64,000 bases of DNA, from the NCBI RefSeq assembly GCF_001007935.1, contig NZ_CP011451.1, positions 3,782,001 to 3,846,000 on the forward strand, read 5' to 3'. This document shows, in pieces, positions 56,348-64,000 of this stretch (within the stretch, counting starts at the first letter, position 1; each line of letters starts with the position of its first letter). Below the pieces are notes generated by a model. It made no database searches. It was not told the DNA's origin and saw only the letters and a program-made list of their open reading frames with translations. The position numbers and the translations under genes are program-made. Origin of the DNA: Nitrosomonas communis (GTDB lineage: Bacteria; Pseudomonadota; Gammaproteobacteria; Burkholderiales; Nitrosomonadaceae).

Positions 56348-57124
56348 TTACAAACGTACTTCAATTCCATGCTTTGCCAAATATTGCTTGGCTTCCTGGA
56401 TCGTATGCTGACCATAATGAAAAATGCTGGCCGCCAGTACTGCATCTGCATGTCCTTGTAGAACCCCCTCAACGAGGTGATCCAGACTACCTACCCCACC
56501 ACTCGCAATTACCGGCAAATCGATTGCGTCTGAAATGGCGTGAGTCAGGGCCAGATCAAATCCATGGCGTGTGCCGTCTCTGTCCATACTGGTTAGTAAA
56601 ATTTCACCTGCACCGAGTGTCTGCATTTTTTTAGCCCATTCAATCGCATCAAGCCCTGTTGCGTTACGACCGCCATGAGTAAATACCTCCCAACGGGGAC
56701 CGGAGTGCTGATTGTTCATGACATGTTTGGCATCTATCGCGACCACGATGCACTGCGAGCCGTAATGACTTGCTGCATCTGCTACCAATTGCGGATTGAG
56801 CACCGCAGAAGTGTTGACGCTCACCTTGTCAGCGCCTGCATTTAACAGCCGACGGACATCCTCCACTTTACGTACTCCTCCACCGACAGTGAGTGGAATG
56901 AAGACCTGGGCCGCCACCTCTTCCACAATATGCAGAATCAAATCGCGATTATCAGAACTGGCGGTAATATCCAGAAAAACAAGCTCATCAGCACCCTGCT
57001 CATCATAGCGGCGCGCTATTTCCACAGGATCACCTGCGTCCCGGAGTGAAATAAAATTAACTCCCTTGACAACACGTCCATTATTGACATCAAGACACGG
57101 AATAATTCGTTTGGCAAGACCCAT
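56348..57124 (-). CDS. hisF: Imidazole glycerol phosphate synthase, cyclase subunit
   Basis: 258 residues from ATG 57124 (the frame opens at 57196, but [20 protein letters not shown] is the conserved start). Catalytic Asp in PCLDVNNG and in [11 protein letters not shown]; phosphate loops [20 protein letters not shown] and [23 protein letters not shown] barrel; pairs with HisH. Confidence 0.96.
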   Translation of the reverse strand: MGLAKRIIPCLDVNNGRVVKGVNFISLRDAGDPVEIARRYDEQGADELVFLDITASSDNRDLILHIVEEVAAQVFIPLTVGGGVRKVEDVRRLLNAGADKVSVNTSAVLNPQLVADAASHYGSQCIVVAIDAKHVMNNQHSGPRWEVFTHGGRNATGLDAIEWAKKMQTLGAGEILLTSMDRDGTRHGFDLALTHAISDAIDLPVIASGGVGSLDHLVEGVLQGHADAVLAASIFHYGQHTIQEAKQYLAKHGIEVRL

Positions 57125-57214
57125 GAATCCGGAGACCTTTATAATATCGAATAAGAAGAGGAAGGAAATATGTGAATAGGCCTGAATTCCATTCACGACA
57201 TCATGTTATTTTTA

Positions 57215-57961
57215 TCAAACCATTGCACTTAGTTCATCAGCCAGTAGTTGTGCCTTTTTAAAATCCAGTGTACCCTCATAGATAGCACGCCCAGTAATCG
57301 CACCCATGATGCCTTCTGACTCAATTTCACAAAGTGTTTTAATATCATCCAGATTGGTAATGCCACCACTGGCGACTACCGGAACAGTCAGTTTCCGCGC
57401 CAATGCTATTGTTGCCTCGATATTGATACCAGCCAGCATGCCGTCACGACCGATGTCAGTATAAATAATCGCCTCAACCCCATAATCTTCAAACTTTTTC
57501 GCCAGATCGACAACATCATGGCCAGTCACTTTGGACCAGCCATCCACTGCCACCTTACCCTCCTTAGCGTCAAGACCTACCATAATCTGACCAGGGAAAG
57601 CATAGCACGCATCATGCAAAAACCCGGGTATTTTTACCGCAGCTGTTCCAATAATGATATAACTAATACCATTATCCAGATAACGCTCGATGGTTTCCAG
57701 ATCACGAATTCCCCCACCGAGCTGGATCGGAATGCTTCCATCAATTGCCTTAACAATAGCACGAATAACTGATTCATTCTTTGGCTTGCCAGCAAAGGCA
57801 CCATTTAAATCAACTAAATGTAATCGACGTGCGCCTTGTTCCAACCAATGCCGAGCCATATCCTCAGGGTTTTCAGAGAATACGGTTGCGTCATCCATGA
57901 CTCCTTGTTTAAGACGTACGCATTGCCCATCTTTAATATCTATTGCAGGAATAATCAACAT
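57215..57961 (-). CDS. hisA: ProFAR isomerase
   Basis: 248 residues: [20 protein letters not shown] with the catalytic Asp, [20 protein letters not shown], and [20 protein letters not shown] with the second Asp. TIM barrel; fourth step. Confidence 0.96.
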   Translation of the reverse strand: MLIIPAIDIKDGQCVRLKQGVMDDATVFSENPEDMARHWLEQGARRLHLVDLNGAFAGKPKNESVIRAIVKAIDGSIPIQLGGGIRDLETIERYLDNGISYIIIGTAAVKIPGFLHDACYAFPGQIMVGLDAKEGKVAVDGWSKVTGHDVVDLAKKFEDYGVEAIIYTDIGRDGMLAGINIEATIALARKLTVPVVASGGITNLDDIKTLCEIESEGIMGAITGRAIYEGTLDFKKAQLLADELSAMV

Positions 57962-58040
57962 ATGTTGTCTGGATAAATAATTAAGAATAAAAATAGCGGA
58001 CTGAAAAAACCATAAGTAATATAAATTAGATTAGATGGTA

Positions 58041-58691
58041 CTAACGATTTGAATGCGGCTCCCACTTGGTAAAATTACTTAATAACGTCAAACCTGCCAA
58101 CTGACTCTTTTCCGGATGAAATTGAACAGCAAAAATATTGTCCTTAGCGATGGCACAGGTAAATGGAGTTGGATAAAGCGTATAAGCAGCTGTTATTTCC
58201 GAGTTCACTGGTTCTACATAATAGCTATGCACAAAATAAAAGCGCGCATCATTGGAAATACCATTCCACAATGCGTGCTGGATGGTTTGATGCACCTGAT
58301 TCCAGCCCATGTGAGGAATTTTGAGCTTATTTTTATCAGAATCTATCATTGCATCATGCGAGAAATGACGCACTTTGCCAGGTAAGATCCCTAAGCCTTT
58401 TACATTTCCTTCTTCACTTTCATCAAATAACATTTGCAAACCCAGGCAGATGCCAAGAAAAGGTTTATTCCTGGCTGCTTCCAGCACAGCATCCTTTAAT
58501 CCATGACCCGTTAGTTCACGCATGCAATTAGGCATCGCCCCTTGACCCGGAACAACAATGCGTGACGCTTTTTGCACAACGGATGGGTCACTGGTTACGA
58601 CAATGGAAGCGGTGGGCGCAACATGCTCGAGCGCTTTAGATACCGAACGTAAATTACCCATTCCGTAATCAACAATGGCGATATCAGTCAT
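58041..58691 (-). CDS. hisH: Imidazole glycerol phosphate synthase, glutaminase subunit
   Basis: 216 residues. Class I glutamine amidotransferase with Cys in KPFLGICLGLQMLFDESEEG and His-Glu in IFAVQFHPEKSQLAGLTLLS; PGQGAMPNCMRELTGHG oxyanion region. Supplies ammonia to HisF. Confidence 0.96.
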   Translation of the reverse strand: MTDIAIVDYGMGNLRSVSKALEHVAPTASIVVTSDPSVVQKASRIVVPGQGAMPNCMRELTGHGLKDAVLEAARNKPFLGICLGLQMLFDESEEGNVKGLGILPGKVRHFSHDAMIDSDKNKLKIPHMGWNQVHQTIQHALWNGISNDARFYFVHSYYVEPVNSEITAAYTLYPTPFTCAIAKDNIFAVQFHPEKSQLAGLTLLSNFTKWEPHSNR

Positions 58692-58716
58692 ACTTGATGT
58701 GAAAAAATGAAGAAGT

Positions 58717-59304
58717 TTACAAAGAACCTTTTGTGGAAGGAATCAAATCGATAGCACGCGGATCGACTTCTAATGCCATGCGCAAAGCGCGCCCAAATGC
58801 CTTAAAAATAGTTTCTGCCTGATGGTGAGCATTATTACCTGAGAGGTTATCGATGTGCAAGGTGATCATGGCATGATTGACTAGACCCTGAAAAAACTCG
58901 TGTACCAGATCTACATCAAATTCACCAATACGCGCACGAACAAATTCAACGTGGAATGCCATGCCAGGACGGCCCGATAGATCAATGACTACTCTTGACA
59001 ATGCCTCATCGAGCGGCACATAAGCATGTCCGTAGCGACGTATGCCTTTTTTGTTCCCGAACGCTTGGGCTAATGCCTGTCCCAAGGTGATACCAATGTC
59101 TTCCACTGTATGATGAGCATCGATATGTAAATCACCTTTCGCTTTTATTGTTAAATCAATCATGCCATGACGTGCGATCTGATCAAGCATATGATCAAGG
59201 AAAGGTACGCCGGTATCCAGTGTCGCTTGACCGCTGCCATCCAGATGGATTTCGACAGTAATTTGAGTTTCCAGCGTATTACGTGTAACTTGGGCTTGAC
59301 GCAT
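58717..59304 (-). CDS. hisB: Imidazoleglycerol-phosphate dehydratase
   Basis: 195 residues, monofunctional. Metal-binding motifs [20 protein letters not shown] and [20 protein letters not shown]. Sixth step; the phosphatase part of enteric HisB is absent, as usual in this lineage. Confidence 0.96.
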   Translation of the reverse strand: MRQAQVTRNTLETQITVEIHLDGSGQATLDTGVPFLDHMLDQIARHGMIDLTIKAKGDLHIDAHHTVEDIGITLGQALAQAFGNKKGIRRYGHAYVPLDEALSRVVIDLSGRPGMAFHVEFVRARIGEFDVDLVHEFFQGLVNHAMITLHIDNLSGNNAHHQAETIFKAFGRALRMALEVDPRAIDLIPSTKGSL

Positions 59305-59334
59305 AGAGAAATTCTGGTTCGTGGTTATTGACGA

Positions 59335-60423
59335 TCAGGCTAATTGCAGTGGTTTCTCGAGTATGTGGCGGAGTGTTTTGCAGAATAGTGTATTTTCATC
59401 AGAAGCACCTACTGTGACACGCAGGCAATTTTTTAACAATGGATGTGACCCATCAAGATTCTTGATTAATATCCTATGTTGCTGAAGTTCCTGAAAAATC
59501 CGACTAGCCTCATTGAGACGAAATAAAACAAAATTTGCATCGGATGGAAAAACTTCCACCCCCTTCATCGTTGCCAGACGAGCTCTTAAGATAGCCCGTT
59601 CAGCTTTGATGGCTGCAGCCTGCTCCAATAATATATCATAATGCTGAAGTATTCTCTCCACTACCAATTGTGTCATGATTCCGACATTATAGGGCAAACG
59701 CAGTTTTTCCAATTGCGCCAGCCATTCAGGCCGCCCAACCAGCAATCCCAATCTTAATCCAGCCAATCCTAATTTTGAGAGGGTACGCATCAGCAATAAA
59801 TTGGGATATTGAGTGAGCATATCCATAAAAGTTGCATCGGCAAATGCCTGATAGGCTTCATCGACTACGACAATGCCGGGAGTAGCCTCAATAATACGAC
59901 AGATTGCCTGGGGATCAAATAAATTACCACTGGGATTATTCGGATAAGCCAGAAAAATAACTGCAGGCTGGTGTTGGGAAATTGCAGCAAGCATGGCCTC
60001 CAGGTCAATAGAAAAATCAGCGGCTAATGGCACTCCCACATAATTCATACCACAAAAAGTAGCAATAATACGAAACATGGCAAATCCCGGATCAACACCC
60101 ATCAGCACCGCTCCTGGTCTAGCCGTAGCAAGTGCAATCACCTGAATGATCTCGTCTGATCCATTTCCCAGCATAATCGCCATTTCAGAAGGAATGGCCA
60201 GCGTATCTCTTAATATCGCTTTAAGTGGTGCGGCACTAGGATCAGGATAACGATTAATATGAGCCTCTTCTGCTAATTGAGAAATTTCTTCACGCAAAAT
60301 CAAGGGCAAAGTATACGGATTCTCCATTGCATCCAACTTTATCATACCCTCTGCAGAAGGAATATGATAAGCAGAAAGCGCAAGAATTTCTGGGCGGATG
60401 ATACTTTCGAGTAAATTGGACAT
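59335..60423 (-). CDS. hisC: Histidinol-phosphate aminotransferase
   Basis: 362 residues. PLP lysine in [40 protein letters not shown] and [20 protein letters not shown] are fold-type I motifs; [20 protein letters not shown] carries the Asp. First gene of this his run; hisG and hisD, usually upstream, are not in the window. Confidence 0.95.
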   Translation of the reverse strand: MSNLLESIIRPEILALSAYHIPSAEGMIKLDAMENPYTLPLILREEISQLAEEAHINRYPDPSAAPLKAILRDTLAIPSEMAIMLGNGSDEIIQVIALATARPGAVLMGVDPGFAMFRIIATFCGMNYVGVPLAADFSIDLEAMLAAISQHQPAVIFLAYPNNPSGNLFDPQAICRIIEATPGIVVVDEAYQAFADATFMDMLTQYPNLLLMRTLSKLGLAGLRLGLLVGRPEWLAQLEKLRLPYNVGIMTQLVVERILQHYDILLEQAAAIKAERAILRARLATMKGVEVFPSDANFVLFRLNEASRIFQELQQHRILIKNLDGSHPLLKNCLRVTVGASDENTLFCKTLRHILEKPLQLA

Positions 60424-60456
60424 GCTATTTGATCAAGAATAACAGGAAGCTCAAGC

Positions 60457-60485
60457 TTATAAGGCAAGAAGTGAAGTCATGTAAA
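60457..60485 (-). promoter_or_regulatory. Candidate hisC promoter
   Basis: On the minus strand: TTTACA (60485-60480), 17 bases, TTATAA (60462-60457), about 35 bases before the hisC start. The rest of the 60424-60748 gap is AT-rich with no gene visible. Confidence 0.4.
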
Positions 60486-60748
60486 GCATTTAATCGCAGA
60501 AAATTAAATTGGAGTATCGATATTGACTAACATGTTATATCAATCAAATTACCAATCTCAATGGATAGATCATCATTTAGTATTCCATTTTTTATTAGAT
60601 ACTCATTTTACTCATTTTATTTTATAGCTAGCCAAAAAGGATCTTGAGCTTTAATGTACAAAGTTTAACACACACGATCAGAAACCAAAGTATTAAAAAA
60701 GCTTGTATAAATTTGAATTATCCAATGATATAAATCTATCAGTTCTTC

Positions 60749-61078
60749 TTATAATGACTCATTATCCTTTTTCTCTTGCCATGTGAGATATAAAAAAACA
60801 CCCACAATGACTGCAACAGGAAAAATGACATAATAGCCAAGCGCATAAATTGCCACCTCTGCCTCCTCCCCTGCTGGCAAGGGACTGCTGATAATTTTAT
60901 AGCCATGGAATACCGCCACAAAAAATACAACTACCAGTCCTGCAATTCGCCGATTCAGTAATCGCCGATCTGCTATCAGATTCAGTCCATGAGTAGCAAA
61001 ATATCCTAGAAAATAGATGACCGTATAAAAAATTAATGCGCCCACTGAAGTCAATAAATCTATGAGTTTATCGTACAA
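60749..61078 (-). CDS. Small unknown membrane protein
   Basis: 109 residues, three predicted helices: VGALIFYTVIYFLGYFATHG, RIAGLVVVFFVAVFHGYKII and YYVIFPVAVIVGVFLYLTWQ. Charged tail EKKDNES. No family recognised; separate from the his operon by 325 bases. Confidence 0.6.
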   Translation of the reverse strand: MYDKLIDLLTSVGALIFYTVIYFLGYFATHGLNLIADRRLLNRRIAGLVVVFFVAVFHGYKIISSPLPAGEEAEVAIYALGYYVIFPVAVIVGVFLYLTWQEKKDNESL

Positions 61079-61281
61079 ATCAAATAATTGGTCAAATCAA
61101 TCGCTTCCTAATCTCTTTTAATCGCGATGATACCTAAACAGTCGATCATCAATCAACTTGTATTCCTCAATTGAATAAGCTCAAACACCTGATTCGGTTA
61201 ACGTCTTGCCTCGCATTTTAATCAAAATCAAAAATTTTTGTCATAACAGAAGTCAATTCTGCATATAAATAAAATATTTAC

Positions 61282-61469
61282 TTAAGGGTACCTCTAAAAA
61301 TTCAGAGTTCTAAACAAGACAAGGCGACAACAAAAAATGTTGGCGCAGCCTATCACTGATAGGTAAGGAAATATTTTTTGTCAACTGCGAGGTACTGTGG
61401 CGAAGCGGAGTAAGCAGGCAAACCGTGAAGCAGATGCTCGCAAATATGAAGTTTTAAAGGTGCCCTTAA
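61282..61469. repeat. MITE-like element with IS5-type ends
   Basis: 188 bp: TTAAGGGTACCTCTAAAAAT at the left, inverted AGGTGCCCTTAA at the right, TTAA at both edges as target duplication. The left end matches the IS5 left end at 16021 in 19 of 20 bases. Interior hairpin CCTATCACTGATAGG. No coding capacity; likely moved by the IS5 transposase in trans. Confidence 0.72.
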
Positions 61470-61598
61470 TATATTTCATCAATTCTAAATAGTCATGAAT
61501 AGTTACCACACTCGTCTGTCACAATCCCATCTTCAAGGCTCTTCAATTTCAATTTAGATTTGAAGTGCTATGATCATGCAAAAAACTTAAGGGCACCT

Positions 61599-63232
61599 CT
61601 TTCAAGAAACAAATGTAACACAATGGTTTTACAGCAAATATTAAGTAGCCTCAGGAACAGGGGTAAGATTAAACCCCAGCTTCCGAGCGCGAACAGTCAG
61701 ATGATGCAACACGCGTTGACGATATCGCTCCTCATAGTACTCCTGCCCTTTATCGACGTACTCGGTTCCTTTCGTTAGCATCGTGTAGATCAAGCGCGCC
61801 AGTTTGTGTGCTGTCGCTGTGATTGCCTTTGCCTTGTCGAGTCTGCCACATAATCTTCTGTAATAGGCACCCAGTGCAGACTGGCTGGATTTCAATGAAA
61901 CTGCCGCCATGCGCAGTGCCTGAGCCGCACGGTTCGCTGTGCGCTTGCTTGCCCCCGATAGCACTTTTCCGCCCGATATCTTTGTTCCAGGACACAACCC
62001 AAGCCACGAGGCAAACTGCTTCGCACTCTTGAACCTGCTCATGTCAGCGCCCACTTCACTCAGGACTTTCATCGCAGTCGTCACTTCGATGCCGTCAATT
62101 CGCGTCAAATCAACCCCACACATGCCAATCAGATGGGCACGCAAATCAAATTTGGGAGCGTTCTTGACATTGGAGCGGCGCTTCTTCTGGCAGATCTCTA
62201 CCTTGTGCACCTGAAGTGCCGCCAGCATGGTTTCAAGCTGCCGGTCACATTCGGTGAGTCGTTCGCTGTAGGCGTCATAGAGTGACATCGCTTGCTTGAG
62301 TGCAAACAGGTGTTCTTCCCGCCAATTCCCGACTAACGATTTCTCAATCTCGTCTTTGCCAGCCCGGATGCGATTGCTCTTGAGATTCGCCAGGATGTGC
62401 CCATCTCTCTCACCAGTAATGATGGCACGAACGATCTTTTGACCGGTTTCGCCCACAATATCCGAAATCACGTTCGCCAATTGTATGTTCATTTGCGCCA
62501 GAGCCTTTTGCATATGTTGCACATGTCGCGCCTGATAACGGATCAGCATATCGCGTTGACGAGATATGGCTCGTAGTGCACATATCTCATCTTTCGGACG
62601 GAATGCGCCAGACATCAACCCAAAGCTCATCAGTTGCTGTAACCATTGGCAGTCCAGTACATCCGACTTCCGGCCAGAAACATTTCTAACGTGCCGCGCA
62701 TTTACTAGATACACAGTCAGCCCGCGCGACTCCAAAAGTTCATACAGTGGAATCCAGTATACCCCCGTCGATTCCATTGCCACAGTGTCAATTTCACAGG
62801 CCTCTAACCAGTCCGCTAAACCATTCAGGTCTGCGGTGAAACTCTTGAATTCCCTTACCGGCTTGTTATCTCGATCCGGCGGTACCGCCACAAAATGGCT
62901 CGCAGAGCCAATATCAATCCCCGCTGCATTCGGATGGATTAACTCCAATTTACTTTGCTTGAACTTTGCCATGACATCCTCCATTATCTCTATTGGAATG
63001 TCGCGCTGGTTCAGGTACGTCGTTGTACTCACTCTTTCAAACGGGATGTCCGTTGCCACGGACTCACCAATGTCGCCGACGTGACCCATGACCACGCTAA
63101 AAAACGGGCGGATTAGCACCAGTGATGGGTCGGTCTTCTCCAGCGCGACATTCCAACTTTATTCCTCAAGCTCTGACGCCGCTTGTTTCTTCTGCGCGCC
63201 TTGCCGCCTCTAGCGGATTACTACGCTAAAAA
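61599..63232 (-). mobile_element. IS110-type element, complete (copy 4)
   Basis: 1634 bp, reverse orientation. It lies in the right end of an IS5 copy: GGGCACCTCT (61591-61600) on one side and CCTAAAAAAAGC (63235-63246) on the other. Confidence 0.88.
61641..62972 (-). CDS. IS110-family transposase/recombinase (complete)
   Basis: 443 residues, almost identical to the copy at 38461 (differences such as IEVTTAMK instead of IEVMTAMK). ATG 62972 has GGAGG upstream. The DEDD and Ser-containing domains are intact. Confidence 0.92.
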   Translation of the reverse strand: MAKFKQSKLELIHPNAAGIDIGSASHFVAVPPDRDNKPVREFKSFTADLNGLADWLEACEIDTVAMESTGVYWIPLYELLESRGLTVYLVNARHVRNVSGRKSDVLDCQWLQQLMSFGLMSGAFRPKDEICALRAISRQRDMLIRYQARHVQHMQKALAQMNIQLANVISDIVGETGQKIVRAIITGERDGHILANLKSNRIRAGKDEIEKSLVGNWREEHLFALKQAMSLYDAYSERLTECDRQLETMLAALQVHKVEICQKKRRSNVKNAPKFDLRAHLIGMCGVDLTRIDGIEVTTAMKVLSEVGADMSRFKSAKQFASWLGLCPGTKISGGKVLSGASKRTANRAAQALRMAAVSLKSSQSALGAYYRRLCGRLDKAKAITATAHKLARLIYTMLTKGTEYVDKGQEYYEERYRQRVLHHLTVRARKLGFNLTPVPEAT

Positions 63233-64000
63233 TACCTAAAAAAAGCAAATCAATTCAACCAGGAGGGCAATTTCACTTGATTCTCAAAGTTTTTCTGTCC
63301 AATAATTAAATTTTTCTAAATTCAAGGTGATTCGGGTTGTTATCTTCTCGTTTTTGCTCCCTTTAAGCCATTTCGGGCGCACTAACCCTATCGAAACTGA
63401 AATACCCTTTTCGAATCAGCGTCGCTACACGCTTGATGTTATAGACGAGGTTGAGTAAGCCTATTTGTACTTTTGCTCTCCCATAACCTATGGTACGAAT
63501 CGTGATTCCGCCCAGTTCATTCGTCATCGAACCAAACACATGCTCGACTCGTGCACGCACCCGTGATTTCTCTTTGTTACTGGATTTTTGTGCTTGCGTG
63601 AGGGGATGATTGCGAGCGCCTTTTTCGTGAATCTGACTCGTGTATTTTGAGGTGACCAGACTTTCTTCCTGTGCATTGCTGCGGTATGCTGAGTCCGCAT
63701 AAATATCTGCGCCTCCCACTTCAGGGGATTGCAGCACTTCTTCCAAAACCTGACTGTCATGAATTTGCGCTGAAGTAACTTCCCATGTGGTTATCAGCTT
63801 GGTATCGCGATCCATATTGACGTGATCTTTGTAACCATAAAACGATTCGCTGTTCTTCTTCGTCCAACGCGCATCAATGTCTTTTTGCGCCAGTTTGTGG
63901 GGATTCTGTCCCCATTCAATCGGAACGGCATCTTCTTTAATCATCTTGTTTTCTTCACGTGTATTGCGTTGTTTAGGCACACTCACAAAGGTCGCATCAA
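63233..64000 (-). mobile_element. IS5-type element (copy 2), runs off window
   Basis: The right part of the same IS5 element as at 16025-18235, including the ~125 bases between transposase stop and IS110, identical by eye. Its left end is outside the window. Confidence 0.82.
63363..64000 (-). CDS. IS5-family transposase (partial at window edge)
   Basis: The frame is open to the window edge (IDATFVSVPKQRNTREENKM onward). DDE residues in DATF, DIYADSAYRS and RARVEHVFGSM. Unlike copy 1 no IS630 insertion is seen in the visible part; the N-terminus is outside. Confidence 0.9.
   Translation of the reverse strand, partial: DATFVSVPKQRNTREENKMIKEDAVPIEWGQNPHKLAQKDIDARWTKKNSESFYGYKDHVNMDRDTKLITTWEVTSAQIHDSQVLEEVLQSPEVGGADIYADSAYRSNAQEESLVTSKYTSQIHEKGARNHPLTQAQKSSNKEKSRVRARVEHVFGSMTNELGGITIRTIGYGRAKVQIGLLNLVYNIKRVATLIRKGYFSFDRVSAPEMA

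Overview
The window looks like the chromosome of a betaproteobacterium, most plausibly a Nitrosomonas-type ammonia oxidiser. That placement is an inference from the hisCBHAFIE-hinT-tatABC gene order, the N-type ATPase operon and the heavy IS load; no ammonia-oxidation gene is present to confirm it.

Layout. (1) 1-5978, minus strand: an N-type F-ATPase operon, atpD-C-Q-B-E-F-A-G, with atpG running off the left edge. The atpR gene normally found between atpQ and atpB is missing. (2) About 6007-43480: a cryptic lambda/P4-like prophage flanked by a 14-bp direct repeat (6007-6020 and 43467-43480) and riddled with insertion sequences. It holds lysis genes and a tail-fibre end (minus strand, 6.9-9.1 kb), a head module (plus strand, 11.2-16.0 kb: terminase, portal, protease, scaffold, decoration protein), a replication module (primase-helicase and an iteron/Z-DNA block that looks like an origin, 19.8-22.5 kb), an antirepressor and a BrnT/BrnA toxin-antitoxin pair. 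Next come small accessory genes, the lysogeny switch (CII-like, Cro-like and a frameshifted CI-like repressor), a lipoprotein, small 'moron' genes and, at the right end, excisionase-like, nucleotidyltransferase-like and integrase genes. No major capsid or tail-tube genes remain; terminase, repressor and integrase are broken, so the phage should not be able to replicate alone. (3) 43.7-53.4 kb, minus strand: a signalling cluster (sensor histidine kinase, stand-alone receiver, REC-PAS-GGDEF-EAL protein) and a large MscK-type mechanosensitive channel, separated by copies of a ~100-bp repeat with inverted ends. (4) 53.5-60.4 kb, minus strand: hisC-B-H-A-F-I-E, hinT and tatA-B-C. (5) 60.7-64.0 kb: a small membrane protein, a MITE-like repeat, a full IS110 and the start of an IS5-family copy.

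Mobile elements seen: four IS630-type copies (about 885 bp, TA target), four IS110-type copies or parts (1634 bp when whole), two IS5-type copies, one IS1380-type, one IS3-type and one ISNCY-like element. They are nested: IS630 inside the IS5 transposase, IS110 in the right end of IS5, and IS630 at one TA in the IS110. Several broken host genes can be rebuilt in frame by removing the IS and its target duplication.

The items most worth a second look are the iteron/alternating purine-pyrimidine block beside the primase gene, the N-ATPase that lacks AtpR and has an unusual c subunit, a duplicated upstream unit in which the ribosome-binding site pairs with upstream sequence with compensatory changes, and the IS110 left-end region whose sequence echoes both IS termini (candidate bridge RNA).
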